From the NCBI GenBank assembly GCA_947496175.1, contig CANMBU010000002.1, positions 310,001 to 374,000 on the forward strand: a stretch of DNA of 64,000 bases, given 5' to 3'. This DNA is from an uncultured Roseovarius sp. (GTDB taxonomy: Bacteria > Pseudomonadota > Alphaproteobacteria > Rhodobacterales > Rhodobacteraceae). A model generated the notes under the pieces. That model was not told the DNA's origin. It saw only the letters and a list, made by a program, of their open reading frames with translations, and did no database searches. Shown piece by piece: positions 1-8,184 of the stretch; within the stretch, counting starts at the first letter, position 1, and every line of letters starts with the position of its first letter. The translations under genes and the position numbers were made by a program.

Positions 1-118
1 GCGCATCCACGAGCTCCATGGCGACGCCTCGGTGCATCGACATGCGCTTGGCGATGCCTTGCGCCAATGGCATATTGGCATTGCCGGAAATAAGCTTTGG
101 TTCTTGAGAAAGCGGCAT
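1..118 (-). CDS. prs: ribose-phosphate pyrophosphokinase, N-terminal fragment
   Basis: The reverse strand reads from an ATG at 118 to the window edge, giving about 39 residues that begin MPLSQEPKLISGNANMPLAQ. This matches the start of alphaproteobacterial PRPP synthetase, where the segment ISGNA followed by LA..IA.R forms the first strand and helix. The enzyme makes phosphoribosyl pyrophosphate from ribose 5-phosphate and ATP for nucleotide, histidine and tryptophan synthesis. The catalytic and binding motifs lie outside the window, so the call depends on the N-terminus only. The gene is divergent from the isomerase that starts at 236. Confidence 0.75.
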   Translation of the reverse strand, partial: MPLSQEPKLISGNANMPLAQGIAKRMSMHRGVAMELVDA

Positions 119-235
119 GTGCGGACCCCTCCGTTCAGCATGCAAGTGCAGCAGACATGACAGAATCATGCCGTTGACACCGCTTAACACGGGCTTACCG
201 TCAGGCAAAGCAATGCCTTGGAAGGATCGCCCAAA

Positions 236-835
236 ATGGCCCATATCGATTACTATTTTGCCACGCTCTCGCCCTATGCCTACCTCGCAGGTGACCGGTT
301 GGAGAGATTGGCCGAAAAACACAACGCGACAATCACCTACAAACCGCTCGACATTCTGGCGCTTTTTGCGCGCACCGGAGGCACGCCGCCAAAGGACCGC
401 CATGTCAGCCGTCAGGAATGGCGCGCCCAGGAGATGCCGCGCCAGGCGCGCAAACTTGGTATGCCACTTAATCTCAAACCGGCCCATTGGCCGACAAACG
501 CCGCCCCATCTTCCTACGCCATTATTGCGGCGCAGAACGCGGACGGTGGCGATCTGGGCCTGCTGTGCCGCCTCTTTTTAACAGCGGTTTGGGCCGAAGA
601 GCGCGACATTGCAGAAGACGCTGTGGTGCGGGATTGCCTTGAAAGGGCGGGCTTTGATCCGGCTCTTGCCGATAGCGGTTTGCTCACAGGCGCGAAAACT
701 TATGCGCAGAACCTCGAAGATGCGGTCAAGGCGAATGTTTTCGGCTCGCCTTTTTATGTCATCGACACCGGACAGAGCTTTTGGGGCCAGGACCGGCTTG
801 ACGACATTGATCTGCACTTGTCGGGCAAGCTTTAG
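236..835 (+). CDS. 2-hydroxychromene-2-carboxylate isomerase-like protein (DsbA/kappa-GST family)
   Basis: The 199-residue protein opens with a thioredoxin-fold strand and the segment YYFATLSPYAYLA. A serine (SPYAYL) sits where DsbA proteins have the CxxC, the hallmark of HCCA isomerases and kappa-class glutathione transferases. The C-terminal part FGSPFYVIDTG.SFWGQDRLDD is the conserved closing thioredoxin segment of this family. Family members isomerise hydroxychromene carboxylates in naphthalene breakdown, but most genomic copies have no known substrate. I chose the ATG at 236 because GGAAGGA lies upstream and homologues start with M.HIDYYF; an in-frame ATG at 218 would add six residues. 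It is followed after 10 bases by the DUF2177 gene, so the two are probably co-transcribed. Confidence 0.75.
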   Translation: MAHIDYYFATLSPYAYLAGDRLERLAEKHNATITYKPLDILALFARTGGTPPKDRHVSRQEWRAQEMPRQARKLGMPLNLKPAHWPTNAAPSSYAIIAAQNADGGDLGLLCRLFLTAVWAEERDIAEDAVVRDCLERAGFDPALADSGLLTGAKTYAQNLEDAVKANVFGSPFYVIDTGQSFWGQDRLDDIDLHLSGKL

Positions 836-845
836 GAGCCATTTC

Positions 846-1259
846 ATGACACTGGTCATTCTCTATGGCGCCACATTCATTGTGTTTCTTGGGCTGGATT
901 ACTTCGGTCTAAGTTATATCGTGAAGCCTGTTTTTGAAAAAGACGTAGGCCCGGTGCTGCGCGACAGCATATTGATTGGTCCAGCTTTGGTGTTCTACGC
1001 CTTTTATATCGCCGTTTTGCTGTGGTTTGTAAGCTGGCCTGCGCTCCAGAACGGGCACTCTCTCATCTGGGTATTTGGATCGGCTGCGCTTTTGGGGGCG
1101 ATGGCCTATGGGACCTATGAGTTCACAAACCTGGCAACGATCAAAGGCTGGACCTGGCGCATGGTGATGACCGATCTTGTCTGGGGCACATTCCTGACCG
1201 GAACGGCCGCCACGGTGGGCGTGTTGATTACACGAACCTTGGCGCCGCCGGGTACTTAG
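846..1259 (+). CDS. DUF2177 family membrane protein
   Basis: The protein has 137 residues and four predicted membrane segments. It carries the family features: a start of the type FLGLDYFGL, a mid segment with AFYIAVLLWFV, and the signature ATYEFTNLATIKGW-type motif (here YGTYEFTNLATIKGW) followed by a last helix with D.VWGT. DUF2177 proteins are inner-membrane proteins of unknown function. The gene follows the isomerase by 10 bases (TTAGGAGCC supplies the ribosome site) and its last four bases overlap the end of the convergent threonine aldolase gene. Confidence 0.8.
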   Translation: MTLVILYGATFIVFLGLDYFGLSYIVKPVFEKDVGPVLRDSILIGPALVFYAFYIAVLLWFVSWPALQNGHSLIWVFGSAALLGAMAYGTYEFTNLATIKGWTWRMVMTDLVWGTFLTGTAATVGVLITRTLAPPGT

Positions 1260-2302
1260 CTCTTGGCCAAAGCGATGAACTGATCGATTTGCGCCTCTGT
1301 GATTGACCAGTCACACACGCACCGCATCAAAAGCGGCTCATCTGGGTGGCCCGTCTCCAGGGGCCCTTCAAACAGGCCATAGATTGCGCCGCCCGCGTGC
1401 AGGCGCTGATGCGCGGCGCGGGGCAGGCGGGCAAAGATCATGTTGGCTTGCGGCTCGGCGGTGAAGTCGCATCCCTCAACATCGCGCAGACCAGCGACCA
1501 AACGCGCCGCGTTTGCATTGGCCTGTGTCGCCGCCTCTCGCCAGGCATCATTTTCGAGATATCCCAGCATTTGGGCCGCCAGATACCGGTTCTTTGAAAA
1601 CAAATGTCCCCCGCGCTTGCGCCGCAGTTCCAGTTCCCATTTCTTTTCGGGATCAAAGATCACCACGGCCTCAACGCCCAGACACCCGTTCTTGCTGGCC
1701 CCAAAGGACACCGCGTCGATGCCAGCCTTGTGGCTCATCTCGGTGGCACTGCATCCCAAGGCTATACAGGCATTGGCAAACCGCGCCCCGTCCAGATGAA
1801 CTTTGAGACCAGCCTCATGAGCCACATCGCTCAGCGCGCGCAGCTCATCCAGTGTATAAAGCTGTCCCAGCTCCGTTACTTGGGTCAGTGATACAGGCCC
1901 GGCCTGCGAAGCATGGACATCCCCCTTGGGCAAGGCGGCAATCGCCGCCTCAAGATGCGTCGGCGTCATCTTATCCCGTTCCCCCGCCAGCGTCAGACGC
2001 GCCCCGCCCGTGTAAAACTCCGGTGCGTGACATTCATCAATCTGGATATGCGCCAGCGGCGTGCAAAAGACTGTCTGCCAGGGTTGCGTGAAACAGGCCA
2101 GAGCAAGCGCATTCGCTGCTGTCCCGGTGGCCACAAATTGCACCGCTGCCTCAGGCGCTTCAAAAACCTCACGCACCTTATGGCGCGCGGCTTCGGTGAG
2201 GTCATCCTCGCCATAGGGCGCGATATGCCCCTCATTGGCGCGCACGAGCGCCTCCATCACTTGTGGCAAGGCCGGTCCGGTATTGTCAGACGCCAATCGC
2301 AT
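1256..2302 (-). CDS. ltaE: low-specificity L-threonine aldolase
   Basis: This 348-residue PLP enzyme of fold type I cleaves L-threonine or allo-threonine to glycine and acetaldehyde. The N-terminal SDNTGP motif, HLDGARFANA around residues 169-177 and the PLP lysine in SFGASKNG (Lys204) are all present. Length fits the beta-eliminating lyase/threonine aldolase family. The start codon shares one base with the stop of ycgN upstream (TGATG), so ribF, ycgN and ltaE form one tightly packed reverse-strand operon. Activity on threonine versus other beta-hydroxy amino acids cannot be told from sequence. Confidence 0.88.
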   Translation of the reverse strand: MRLASDNTGPALPQVMEALVRANEGHIAPYGEDDLTEAARHKVREVFEAPEAAVQFVATGTAANALALACFTQPWQTVFCTPLAHIQIDECHAPEFYTGGARLTLAGERDKMTPTHLEAAIAALPKGDVHASQAGPVSLTQVTELGQLYTLDELRALSDVAHEAGLKVHLDGARFANACIALGCSATEMSHKAGIDAVSFGASKNGCLGVEAVVIFDPEKKWELELRRKRGGHLFSKNRYLAAQMLGYLENDAWREAATQANANAARLVAGLRDVEGCDFTAEPQANMIFARLPRAAHQRLHAGGAIYGLFEGPLETGHPDEPLLMRCVCDWSITEAQIDQFIALAKS

Positions 2303-2772
2303 CAGGTGGGCTCCTCAATCAGATAGTCTTCCCAGTCGTCTTCCTCGACGTCAAATTCCGCCACCGTCTGATGCTGCATCGACACGCCAGCATCATGCAC
2401 GGATTGCGGTGATCCAGAGATCAGCGGATGCCAGTCATAAAGCGGCTCGCCGTTCCACAAGAGCTTGTACGCGCATGTCTCGGGCAGCCAGTAAAGGTTG
2501 CGCTCTATGTTCTGAACCGACAATGTGATGCATTCCGGCACGAACTGATGCCGGATGTCATATTGCGCGCATCGACAGGTCGCATCGTCAAAAAGCCGAC
2601 ACGCCACCCGCGTGAGGGCGACATCTCCGCTATCCTCATCCTCAAGTTTGTTGAGACAACATTTGCCGCAGCCATCACAGAGCGCTTCCCACTCGGCCCT
2701 TGTCATCCGATTGAGCGGCGTCGTCTCCCAATAAAGCGGGCGCAGGCCGGACCGGTCGATGGGGTCGGTCAT
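2302..2772 (-). CDS. YcgN family cysteine cluster protein (UPF0260)
   Basis: The 156-residue protein has the family's cysteine pattern: CDGCGKCC near residues 32-39, then CRLFDDATCRCAQY and a later PETCAYK. These cysteines suggest metal or Fe-S binding, related to the YkgJ-type zinc/iron cluster group, but the biochemical role is unknown. The C-terminus is acidic. The start overlaps the ribF stop by four bases (ATGA) and the stop overlaps the ltaE start, so it is translationally coupled on both sides. Confidence 0.85.
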   Translation of the reverse strand: MTDPIDRSGLRPLYWETTPLNRMTRAEWEALCDGCGKCCLNKLEDEDSGDVALTRVACRLFDDATCRCAQYDIRHQFVPECITLSVQNIERNLYWLPETCAYKLLWNGEPLYDWHPLISGSPQSVHDAGVSMQHQTVAEFDVEEDDWEDYLIEEPT

Positions 2773-3695
2773 AGGGCGGCCAGAACCTTGTGCGCCTGGG
2801 CACAGTCGGAATCCATCTGTGCGATGAAGGCGTCCAGCCCATCAAAGGTCTCTTCCGGGCGAAGGTAGTCCACCAAAGCGACCGAAAGCTCGGCGCCGTA
2901 GAGGTCACCGGAAAAATCAAAGATATAGGTTTCGATATTGGGCACGTCACCATTGAACATGGGCCGTACTCCAAGGCTGGCGGCACCTTGATAATGTCCC
3001 TTGTGAGGGCCATCGAGCACGTCTACCAACACGGCATAGACGCCAAATTTCGGGGGATGAAGCCCCTCAATTGACATGTTCGCGGTCGGATAACCCAGTT
3101 TACGTCCGCGTTGCTCTCCACCCACCACGGGCCCATCAATACGGTGCCAATGTCCCAGCATCGCAGCGGCGTCGCGAGGGCGGCCTTCGGTCAGTGCGGT
3201 GCGAATGGCTGTTGAAGAGACCTGTCCGTTATCGCCCTCCAGCAAGGCGGCGATCGTCACACCAAAGCCCATCTCTGCCCCGAACCGTTCCAGATCGGAT
3301 GCATTGCCTGTGCGCCCTTTGCCGAAGCAAAAATCAGCGCCCACCACCACATGGGTCAATCCCAGGCCTTCAGAAATCACATTGCGTGCAAATTCATCCG
3401 GCGTAAGCCCTGCCAAAGCGGCGTTGAAATTCAACTCATAAAGCCGCTCCACCCCCAGTTTTTCCAACCGGTTTGCACGCGCCTCCCGGCTCATCAGTCG
3501 AAAGGGAGGTGCATCTGGAGCAAAATATTCACGTGGATGCGGCTCAAACGTCATGATCCCAAGCGGCCCACCGGCCTGGCGCGCCAGATCAATGACTGTT
3601 TGATGACCGATATGCACACCATCAAAATTACCAATCGCGACAGACGCGCCACGATCAGCTGGATCAACATAGGTATAGTCACGGATAACGCGCAT
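2769..3695 (-). CDS. ribF: bifunctional riboflavin kinase / FAD synthetase
   Basis: The 308-residue protein makes FMN from riboflavin and then FAD. The N-terminal adenylyltransferase domain has GNFDGVHIGHQ (residues 22-32) and the STAIR-type segment SSTAIRTAL. The C-terminal kinase domain has GRKLGYPTAN, which binds the nucleotide, and Y(I/F)FDFSGDLYG followed by LR.E..F. Both domains are complete and of normal length. It is the first gene of the ribF-ycgN-ltaE operon. Confidence 0.93.
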   Translation of the reverse strand: MRVIRDYTYVDPADRGASVAIGNFDGVHIGHQTVIDLARQAGGPLGIMTFEPHPREYFAPDAPPFRLMSREARANRLEKLGVERLYELNFNAALAGLTPDEFARNVISEGLGLTHVVVGADFCFGKGRTGNASDLERFGAEMGFGVTIAALLEGDNGQVSSTAIRTALTEGRPRDAAAMLGHWHRIDGPVVGGEQRGRKLGYPTANMSIEGLHPPKFGVYAVLVDVLDGPHKGHYQGAASLGVRPMFNGDVPNIETYIFDFSGDLYGAELSVALVDYLRPEETFDGLDAFIAQMDSDCAQAHKVLAAL

Positions 3696-3749
3696 GAGGC
3701 AGGGGTAACGAGATGCGCAGCCCTGTGCAAGCGCTAGGAAAGCCTTGGT

Positions 3750-3938
3750 CTAGGCGTAGCGCAGGCTGAGCCCGCTGCGCTCCTCGATGGCCTTGTGAAT
3801 GGCCTCCCAATGCGCGGCATCCAGCATATGCCCAGCAGCCTTGGCTTCGCGCATCTTGCGCGCGGCCTCGGCCACGGCCCGGCCTCCATGTGTACTCAAC
3901 AGGGCACGAGCAACTTCAATGGTCTGGATGGTATCCAT
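3750..3938 (-). CDS. small conserved-looking hypothetical protein (62 aa)
   Basis: I do not recognise this gene. The product is a 62-residue, mainly helical and mildly basic protein starting MDTIQTIEVARALLSTHG and containing an Ala/Arg-rich helix and a tryptophan in AAHWEAIHKA. The ATG at 3938 (or the adjacent one at 3941) follows a strong GGGAGGAG ribosome site, so translation is likely. Longer upstream extension to 4010 reads through unlikely sequence. It stands alone between ribF and the MaoC gene. Confidence 0.55.
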   Translation of the reverse strand: MDTIQTIEVARALLSTHGGRAVAEAARKMREAKAAGHMLDAAHWEAIHKAIEERSGLSLRYA

Positions 3939-4220
3939 CATCAATCTCCTCCCATATAGCGTTACGCGTTCAACCTGACCCGCAGATGATCGCGAAACGC
4001 CGCGTGACACTAAATCGTTGCTCGCGTTTCGTCTTTCGCGGATGTCTCAGGTTAAAGTCGAAACGCTTTAAGCAGTGCGACGAGCATAGCCTAAAGTATA
4101 GACGAGAATGTGACAGCCTGCAGGCCGCTTTGCAGGATTCCGCCGAAGCGAAATGATTGTCGAAATCACAATAGGTTAGTGGATTTGCGCTCGCAGAATT
4201 TCGGTGCTGTATCGCAGCAA

Positions 4221-4664
4221 TTAGTCGAACTTGCCGGTCGGTGCCAAAACCGTTGCTTCACCGACCAAAACTTTCTTGCCGTCCACCATACACCGCGTGG
4301 CCAGTTGCACACGCCGTTTGGCATAATCGATGTCGATCACTTCGACTTCGGCGAGGACCATATCACCGGGCCGCACGGGCGCCAGAAACTTCAATGTCTG
4401 GCCCATGTAAACCGTGCCATGCCCCGGAAGCTGTTCGCCAATCACCGCGGAAATCAAACCCGCGGTCAGCATCCCATGCGCAATACGTCCCTCAAAGATC
4501 GTATCGCGGGCATAGTCATCATCCATATGTACCGGATTGAAGTCGGTCGAGAGCTCGGCAAACATCTGGATATCTTCGTCGGTCACAACCTTCTGAAGGC
4601 TGCGTACCATGCCCATTTCAATTTCTTCGATTGTGATCGTGCCACGGGGCATGTTGTCCAACAT
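4221..4664 (-). CDS. MaoC-like (R)-enoyl-CoA hydratase
   Basis: The 147-residue hot-dog fold protein has the hydratase-2 motif in FAELSTDFNPVHMDDDYA, with the catalytic Asp41 and His46. Such proteins hydrate trans-2-enoyl-CoA to (R)-3-hydroxyacyl-CoA, as PhaJ does when feeding polyhydroxyalkanoate synthesis. RIAHGML.AG.IS and GDMV..EVEV are further family segments. The ATG has a GGAGG site six bases upstream. No PHA genes are nearby, so the substrate chain length and pathway are open. Confidence 0.8.
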   Translation of the reverse strand: MLDNMPRGTITIEEIEMGMVRSLQKVVTDEDIQMFAELSTDFNPVHMDDDYARDTIFEGRIAHGMLTAGLISAVIGEQLPGHGTVYMGQTLKFLAPVRPGDMVLAEVEVIDIDYAKRRVQLATRCMVDGKKVLVGEATVLAPTGKFD

Positions 4665-4767
4665 GATATCCTCCAGAAACAGTTGCGCGGGTAATAATCG
4701 CTACGTCTTAAAGTGTACAGTTGTAACTTTATTACTTTGCAGGCGCAGAAAATCAAGTGTTTTCTGC

Positions 4768-5643
4768 TTACCTTAACCGTCCAATGGAGAATTTTGGAGA
4801 GATGTTTTCTTTTTGCAAATAGGCGTTTAACGCCTCTGGCTCCGGGTCATCTTTGGTTTTTGTTTCAGCCGCGGCCAGTCCGCCCGAAATAAAGAGCGAA
4901 TCGATATCTTCCCCCATGGCTCCGCGAACATCCGTGACCGCTCCATCCCCGATCGCCAATATATGCGCATCATCCACAAGTCGATCAATCTCAGCCAGCC
5001 TGCGCCGCGCCAGATCGTAGATCGGCGGATGCGGCTTACCAAAATAAAGGCTTTCGCCCCCCATTTCTGTGTAAAGCCGCGCCAGAGCGCCCGCGCACCA
5101 TTCCCGAACCTCGCCGCGATCCACGACAATGTCAGGGTTGGCGCAAAGAAGCTTGAGCCCTTTTTGCTTGGCATAGAGAAAATCAGCGCGGTTCACATCC
5201 GGGTCGGCCAGCGGGTCGAACGGTCCACAGCACACAATCCCTTCGGCTTCTTTGAGATCAACCAGTTCAACCCGAACTGGATCTTCTATGAGCTTGATAG
5301 GCTGGAAAAACCCCTCATCGCGCGCCCATTCTCCCATGAACCAGACCTTGTGCCCCACCGCCCCGCGCGCCATGGCAGAACGTGCACTGTCACCAGAGGT
5401 CGCAATCGTGTCCCAGCAATCACGCGGCACGTTGAACTGCCCTAGTTGCGCCTCGACACCTGCACGAGGCTTGGGTGAATTCGTGACCAAAACCACCGTG
5501 CCGCCAGTTGCCCGGTAAGACCGCAATGCGTCAACGGCTTCAGGAAACGCAGTCACACCATTGTGCACGCACCCCCAAAGATCCACAAAAAGCGCTTTGT
5601 ACGGGCCGGATACCTCCGACAGGGACGAGACGATACGGGTCAT
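4768..5643 (-). CDS. HAD-superfamily class IIA hydrolase (TIGR01459 type)
   Basis: The 291-residue protein carries HAD motif I as FVDLWGCVHNG (Asp21 nucleophile), motif II in VLVTNSPKPR, and motif III/IV in FGKPHPPIY and IGDGAVTDVRGA. The LWG version of motif I is typical of the NagD-like TIGR01459 group of alphaproteobacteria. Substrate is unknown, though relatives hydrolyse small phosphosugars or nucleotides. An alternative ATG two codons upstream (5649) exists. The gene stands alone, 100 bases downstream of the MaoC gene start region. Confidence 0.82.
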   Translation of the reverse strand: MTRIVSSLSEVSGPYKALFVDLWGCVHNGVTAFPEAVDALRSYRATGGTVVLVTNSPKPRAGVEAQLGQFNVPRDCWDTIATSGDSARSAMARGAVGHKVWFMGEWARDEGFFQPIKLIEDPVRVELVDLKEAEGIVCCGPFDPLADPDVNRADFLYAKQKGLKLLCANPDIVVDRGEVREWCAGALARLYTEMGGESLYFGKPHPPIYDLARRRLAEIDRLVDDAHILAIGDGAVTDVRGAMGEDIDSLFISGGLAAAETKTKDDPEPEALNAYLQKENISPKFSIGRLR

Positions 5644-5714
5644 GTGCACGGGCCTTTGCAGTCAGGAACGCCGCCAGCTATGCCAGCGCCACCTGCACTT
5701 GGCCACCCCGATCC

Positions 5715-5745
5715 GCTTCTTTCTTGTTGAAAATACCCCGGGGAG
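5715..5745 (+). repeat. dispersed short repeat, copy 1
   Basis: The sequence runs GCTTCTTTCTTGT, then AAAATACCCC, then a partial GGGAG end. It matches three other copies in this window (16751, 26871, and 44312 on the reverse strand). All lie between genes. Here it sits between the HAD hydrolase and DUF1150 genes, next to a hairpin at 5746-5766. Confidence 0.6.
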
Positions 5746-5766
5746 TTTGAGGGGAGACCCCTCAAA
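5746..5766 (-). terminator. hairpin downstream of DUF1150, possible terminator
   Basis: TTTGAGGGG and CCCCTCAAA form a perfect 9-base-pair stem with an AGA loop. It lies just past the stop of the hsp20-DUF1150 pair. There is no clear run of T after it on the reverse strand, so termination is a guess; it may instead protect the mRNA 3' end. Confidence 0.4.
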
Positions 5767-5773
5767 ACACCTT

Positions 5774-6001
5774 TTAATGAACCGTCACAGGCTCCAGATC
5801 ATTCTGACGTGCCAACACAAAGGCCATCGCACGGTCCTTGACCAACGCCAGTCGTTCACCTTCGGAACTATGCACGGCGTATAGCGTCTTGAGGTCGCCA
5901 ACCTGTTCCTGCAAGTCACGCGGAAGCTCATTCACCTTAACTTCACGCACATAGACGATGGCGCGTTCAGTCTCGGCTCCGAAATCATACTGTGTATCCA
6001 T
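5774..6001 (-). CDS. DUF1150 family protein
   Basis: The 75-residue product begins MDTQYDFGAETERAIVYVR and ends in the conserved FVLARQNDLEPVTVH. DUF1150 proteins are small alphaproteobacterial proteins of unknown function that usually sit directly downstream of a small heat-shock protein gene, as here (four bases apart). That linkage suggests heat-shock co-expression. The start was set to the internal ATG because upstream residues read as Arg/Lys/Ser-rich filler in another gene's stop region. Confidence 0.85.
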   Translation of the reverse strand: MDTQYDFGAETERAIVYVREVKVNELPRDLQEQVGDLKTLYAVHSSEGERLALVKDRAMAFVLARQNDLEPVTVH

Positions 6002-6005
6002 ACCC

Positions 6006-6419
6006 TTACCCTTTCTTGATCTTGATCTGCTGCACCACGGTTTCGGGCTCCGCACGGGTCAAATCCACGTGCAACAGGCCATTTTCCATGATGGCATCCC
6101 CCACCTCAACGCCATCTGCCAGAACGAAACTGCGCTGGAACTGACGCGCGGCGATGCCGCGGTGAAGAAAGATACGTCCATCGCTGTCGTCGCGCTGACG
6201 ACCACGAATGACCAGTTGTCGGTCTTCCAGAGTAATCGCGAGATCGTCTTCGGCAAAACCCGCCACTGCGAGCGATATGCGGTACGACGTGTGCGATGTC
6301 TGTTCGATATTGAAGGGTGGGTAGCCTTCATTGCCGGATTTGGCGCTGCGTTCCAGCAAACGCTCCAGCTGTTCGAACCCCAGCATATAGGGGTGCGATC
6401 CCAGGGAAAGCTTGGTCAT
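6006..6419 (-). CDS. Hsp20 family small heat-shock protein
   Basis: The 137-residue chaperone holds unfolding proteins in a soluble state. It opens with the IbpA-like segment near SHPYMLGFEQLERLLER, then an alpha-crystallin domain with PFNIEQ, RISLAVAGFAEDDLAITLE and the closing MENGLLHVDL. The C-terminal IKIKK region corresponds to the short tail motif. The ATG at 6419 is preferred over an upstream one at 6503 because AAGGA lies before it and homologues begin with M.KL. A heat-shock-type promoter is visible at 6488-6517 on the same strand. Confidence 0.9.
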   Translation of the reverse strand: MTKLSLGSHPYMLGFEQLERLLERSAKSGNEGYPPFNIEQTSHTSYRISLAVAGFAEDDLAITLEDRQLVIRGRQRDDSDGRIFLHRGIAARQFQRSFVLADGVEVGDAIMENGLLHVDLTRAEPETVVQQIKIKKG

Positions 6420-6487
6420 GGGCGTGTCCTTATCCAGTAAAGCGACAGTCCGGTTGCGCCAGCCCCATTGCGGCGACTGACCTGAAA

Positions 6488-6517
6488 AATATGGGGATGA
6501 CACGTGTAATGTGCAAG
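6488..6517 (-). promoter_or_regulatory. candidate RpoH (sigma-32) promoter for hsp20
   Basis: On the reverse strand the sequence is CTTGCAC, then 14 bases, then CCCCATAT. This agrees well with the heat-shock sigma consensus (CTTGAAA, 13-15 bases, CCCCAT.T). It would start transcription near 6480, leaving about 60 bases of leader before the hsp20 ATG. Confidence 0.6.
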
Positions 6518-6582
6518 AGCTTTGCGAAATGCGTGAAACGGGCTATCCTCATTATCTCGATTTAAAGAGGAATCGGGCACAC

Positions 6583-6807
6583 ATGAACGTCTACGACGAT
6601 CTGTCCATGAAATCAGACGAGGTTTTGCGCGTGGAACTGGCTGAGTTCCGACGCCAGCACCGGGATTTGGACGAGGCCATCAAGGCACTTGAGGAAAAAG
6701 GGACGGGCGACCGTTTCACCATCAAACGCCTGAAACAGCAGAAACTGCGCCTTAAGGATCGCATCACCTGGATTGAAGACCGGCTGACACCTGACATTAT
6801 TGCCTGA
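6583..6807 (+). CDS. YdcH family protein (DUF465)
   Basis: The 74-residue protein is almost wholly helical, with heptad-like charged residues and the family pattern RVELAEFRRQHRDLDEAI...FTIKRLKQQKLRLKDRI. Such short coiled-coil proteins are common in proteobacteria and their role is unknown. The start is the ATG at 6583 with AAAGAGG upstream. It is transcribed away from hsp20 and convergent with the methyltransferase gene. Confidence 0.85.
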   Translation: MNVYDDLSMKSDEVLRVELAEFRRQHRDLDEAIKALEEKGTGDRFTIKRLKQQKLRLKDRITWIEDRLTPDIIA

Positions 6808-6817
6808 ATCGTGGGGC

Positions 6818-7618
6818 CTAGGTTTTTCCCGCCAAAAGAATGTAGCACAAAGGCAGCTGCGACTTGCGGTCCTCATATTTCTCAAAATCCACTTCGCGGT
6901 TGCAATGGGCATATTCCGTGAGCTGCGCGATGCGCAGACCCGATGCGACACACCCGGTGACAATCTCTCCCATCGTATGCGTAAACCAATAACTTTCGGG
7001 GCCGGGCGCTCCGGCAGATCCGTCATAGGTGATCGTCTCTGACCAGCTTTGCGGGCGCTTGTTGAAATAGGATCGCACCGGCGTGAACGGATCGGCCTCA
7101 TCGGGCTCGTACATATCAAGAATGGGATGCGACTCGTATATCACCAACCTGCCCCCTGTGGTCAGAAGCCCGGCCACAACTTCAAAAAATCGTGGCAAGT
7201 CCGGCATCCATCCCAAAACACCAATTGTGATCAGCGCCACATCAAAGTCGCGGGGCACGTCATCGGGCAAGTCATAAATATTTGCGTTGAGAAACGCGCA
7301 GTCTGACCCCGCCAGTGCCGCCAATTCCTGTGCCTGAGCAAGAAACGCGTCGGATTGATCAATCCCCAAAACCGCCTGGGCTCCGAACGCGGGCAAAGAC
7401 AAAAGCTCGCGCCCATTGTTGCAGCCAACCTGCACGGCACGCGCCCCGGTGATATCCATCTCGGTGAGGACCTGCGTCAGCGTGTCGTCAAGCATCGAGA
7501 AACCCGGAGCGGCAATACTGGCGATCATCTCCTGCCAGTCTTTGGTGTGCCGATGCGCCTCTGCCGAGGCGTTCCACGCGTCTTTGTTGGCTTGCGTATA
7601 GGTCTCAAGCTCTTCCAT
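6818..7618 (-). CDS. class I SAM-dependent methyltransferase
   Basis: The 266-residue protein has a Rossmann-type methyltransferase domain: motif I as AVQVGCNNGRELLSL (residues about 57-71), an acidic end of strand two (GIDQSD), and post-motif segments DVALITIGVLGWMPDL. It ends with a beta-rich region (YESHPILDMYEP... SYFNKRPQSWSET) seen in a group of small-molecule methyltransferases. The substrate cannot be told. GGAGG precedes the ATG. It is divergent from purE. Confidence 0.78.
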   Translation of the reverse strand: MEELETYTQANKDAWNASAEAHRHTKDWQEMIASIAAPGFSMLDDTLTQVLTEMDITGARAVQVGCNNGRELLSLPAFGAQAVLGIDQSDAFLAQAQELAALAGSDCAFLNANIYDLPDDVPRDFDVALITIGVLGWMPDLPRFFEVVAGLLTTGGRLVIYESHPILDMYEPDEADPFTPVRSYFNKRPQSWSETITYDGSAGAPGPESYWFTHTMGEIVTGCVASGLRIAQLTEYAHCNREVDFEKYEDRKSQLPLCYILLAGKT

Positions 7619-7695
7619 GCGGGTGCCTCCAATTCATCTTGTCTGACTTTACGGCATCGCTATAGTGCCGCACTCCGAAGCAGCGGGAAAGCGAA

Positions 7696-8184
7696 ATGGC
7701 AGAGATCAACGTCGGCATCATCATGGGCAGTCAATCTGACTGGGCCACTATGAAACACGCTGCTGATATCCTTGATGAATTGGGCGTGGCCTATAAGACC
7801 AAAATCGTCTCGGCACATCGTACGCCAGACCGGCTTTGGGACTATGGGAAATCCGCCGTGGAGCGAGGTCTCAAAGTGATCATCGCCGGGGCAGGCGGGG
7901 CTGCGCATTTGCCGGGGATGATGGCCTCAAAGACGCGGGTTCCTGTGATAGGCGTGCCCGTACAAACCAAAGCGCTCTCGGGTGTCGATAGCCTTTATTC
8001 CATTGTGCAGATGCCCAAGGGTTTCCCCGTGGCCACCATGGCCATTGGCGAGGCGGGCGCGACCAATGCCGGTCTGATGGCGGCGGGCATTCTGGCCACC
8101 AGCGATGCGGCGCTTGCCAAACGTCTCGATGACTGGCGCGCGGCCCTCTCTGCCTCGATCCCAGAGGACCCGCAAGATGACTGA
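7696..8184 (+). CDS. purE: 5-(carboxyamino)imidazole ribonucleotide mutase
   Basis: The 162-residue class I PurE moves the carboxyl group of N5-CAIR to give CAIR in purine synthesis. The active-site segments MGSQSDW near the N-terminus, SAHRTPD around residues 43-49, and [11 protein letters not shown] are all conserved. It overlaps purK by eight bases, the usual purEK pair, so both products act in consecutive steps. Confidence 0.95.
   Translation: MAEINVGIIMGSQSDWATMKHAADILDELGVAYKTKIVSAHRTPDRLWDYGKSAVERGLKVIIAGAGGAAHLPGMMASKTRVPVIGVPVQTKALSGVDSLYSIVQMPKGFPVATMAIGEAGATNAGLMAAGILATSDAALAKRLDDWRAALSASIPEDPQDD

Noticed and set aside
6420-6480. RNA thermometer (ROSE type) in the hsp20 leader
   Set aside because: The short anti-ribosome-site segment expected in ROSE elements is not visible; heat control is better explained by the RpoH-like promoter.
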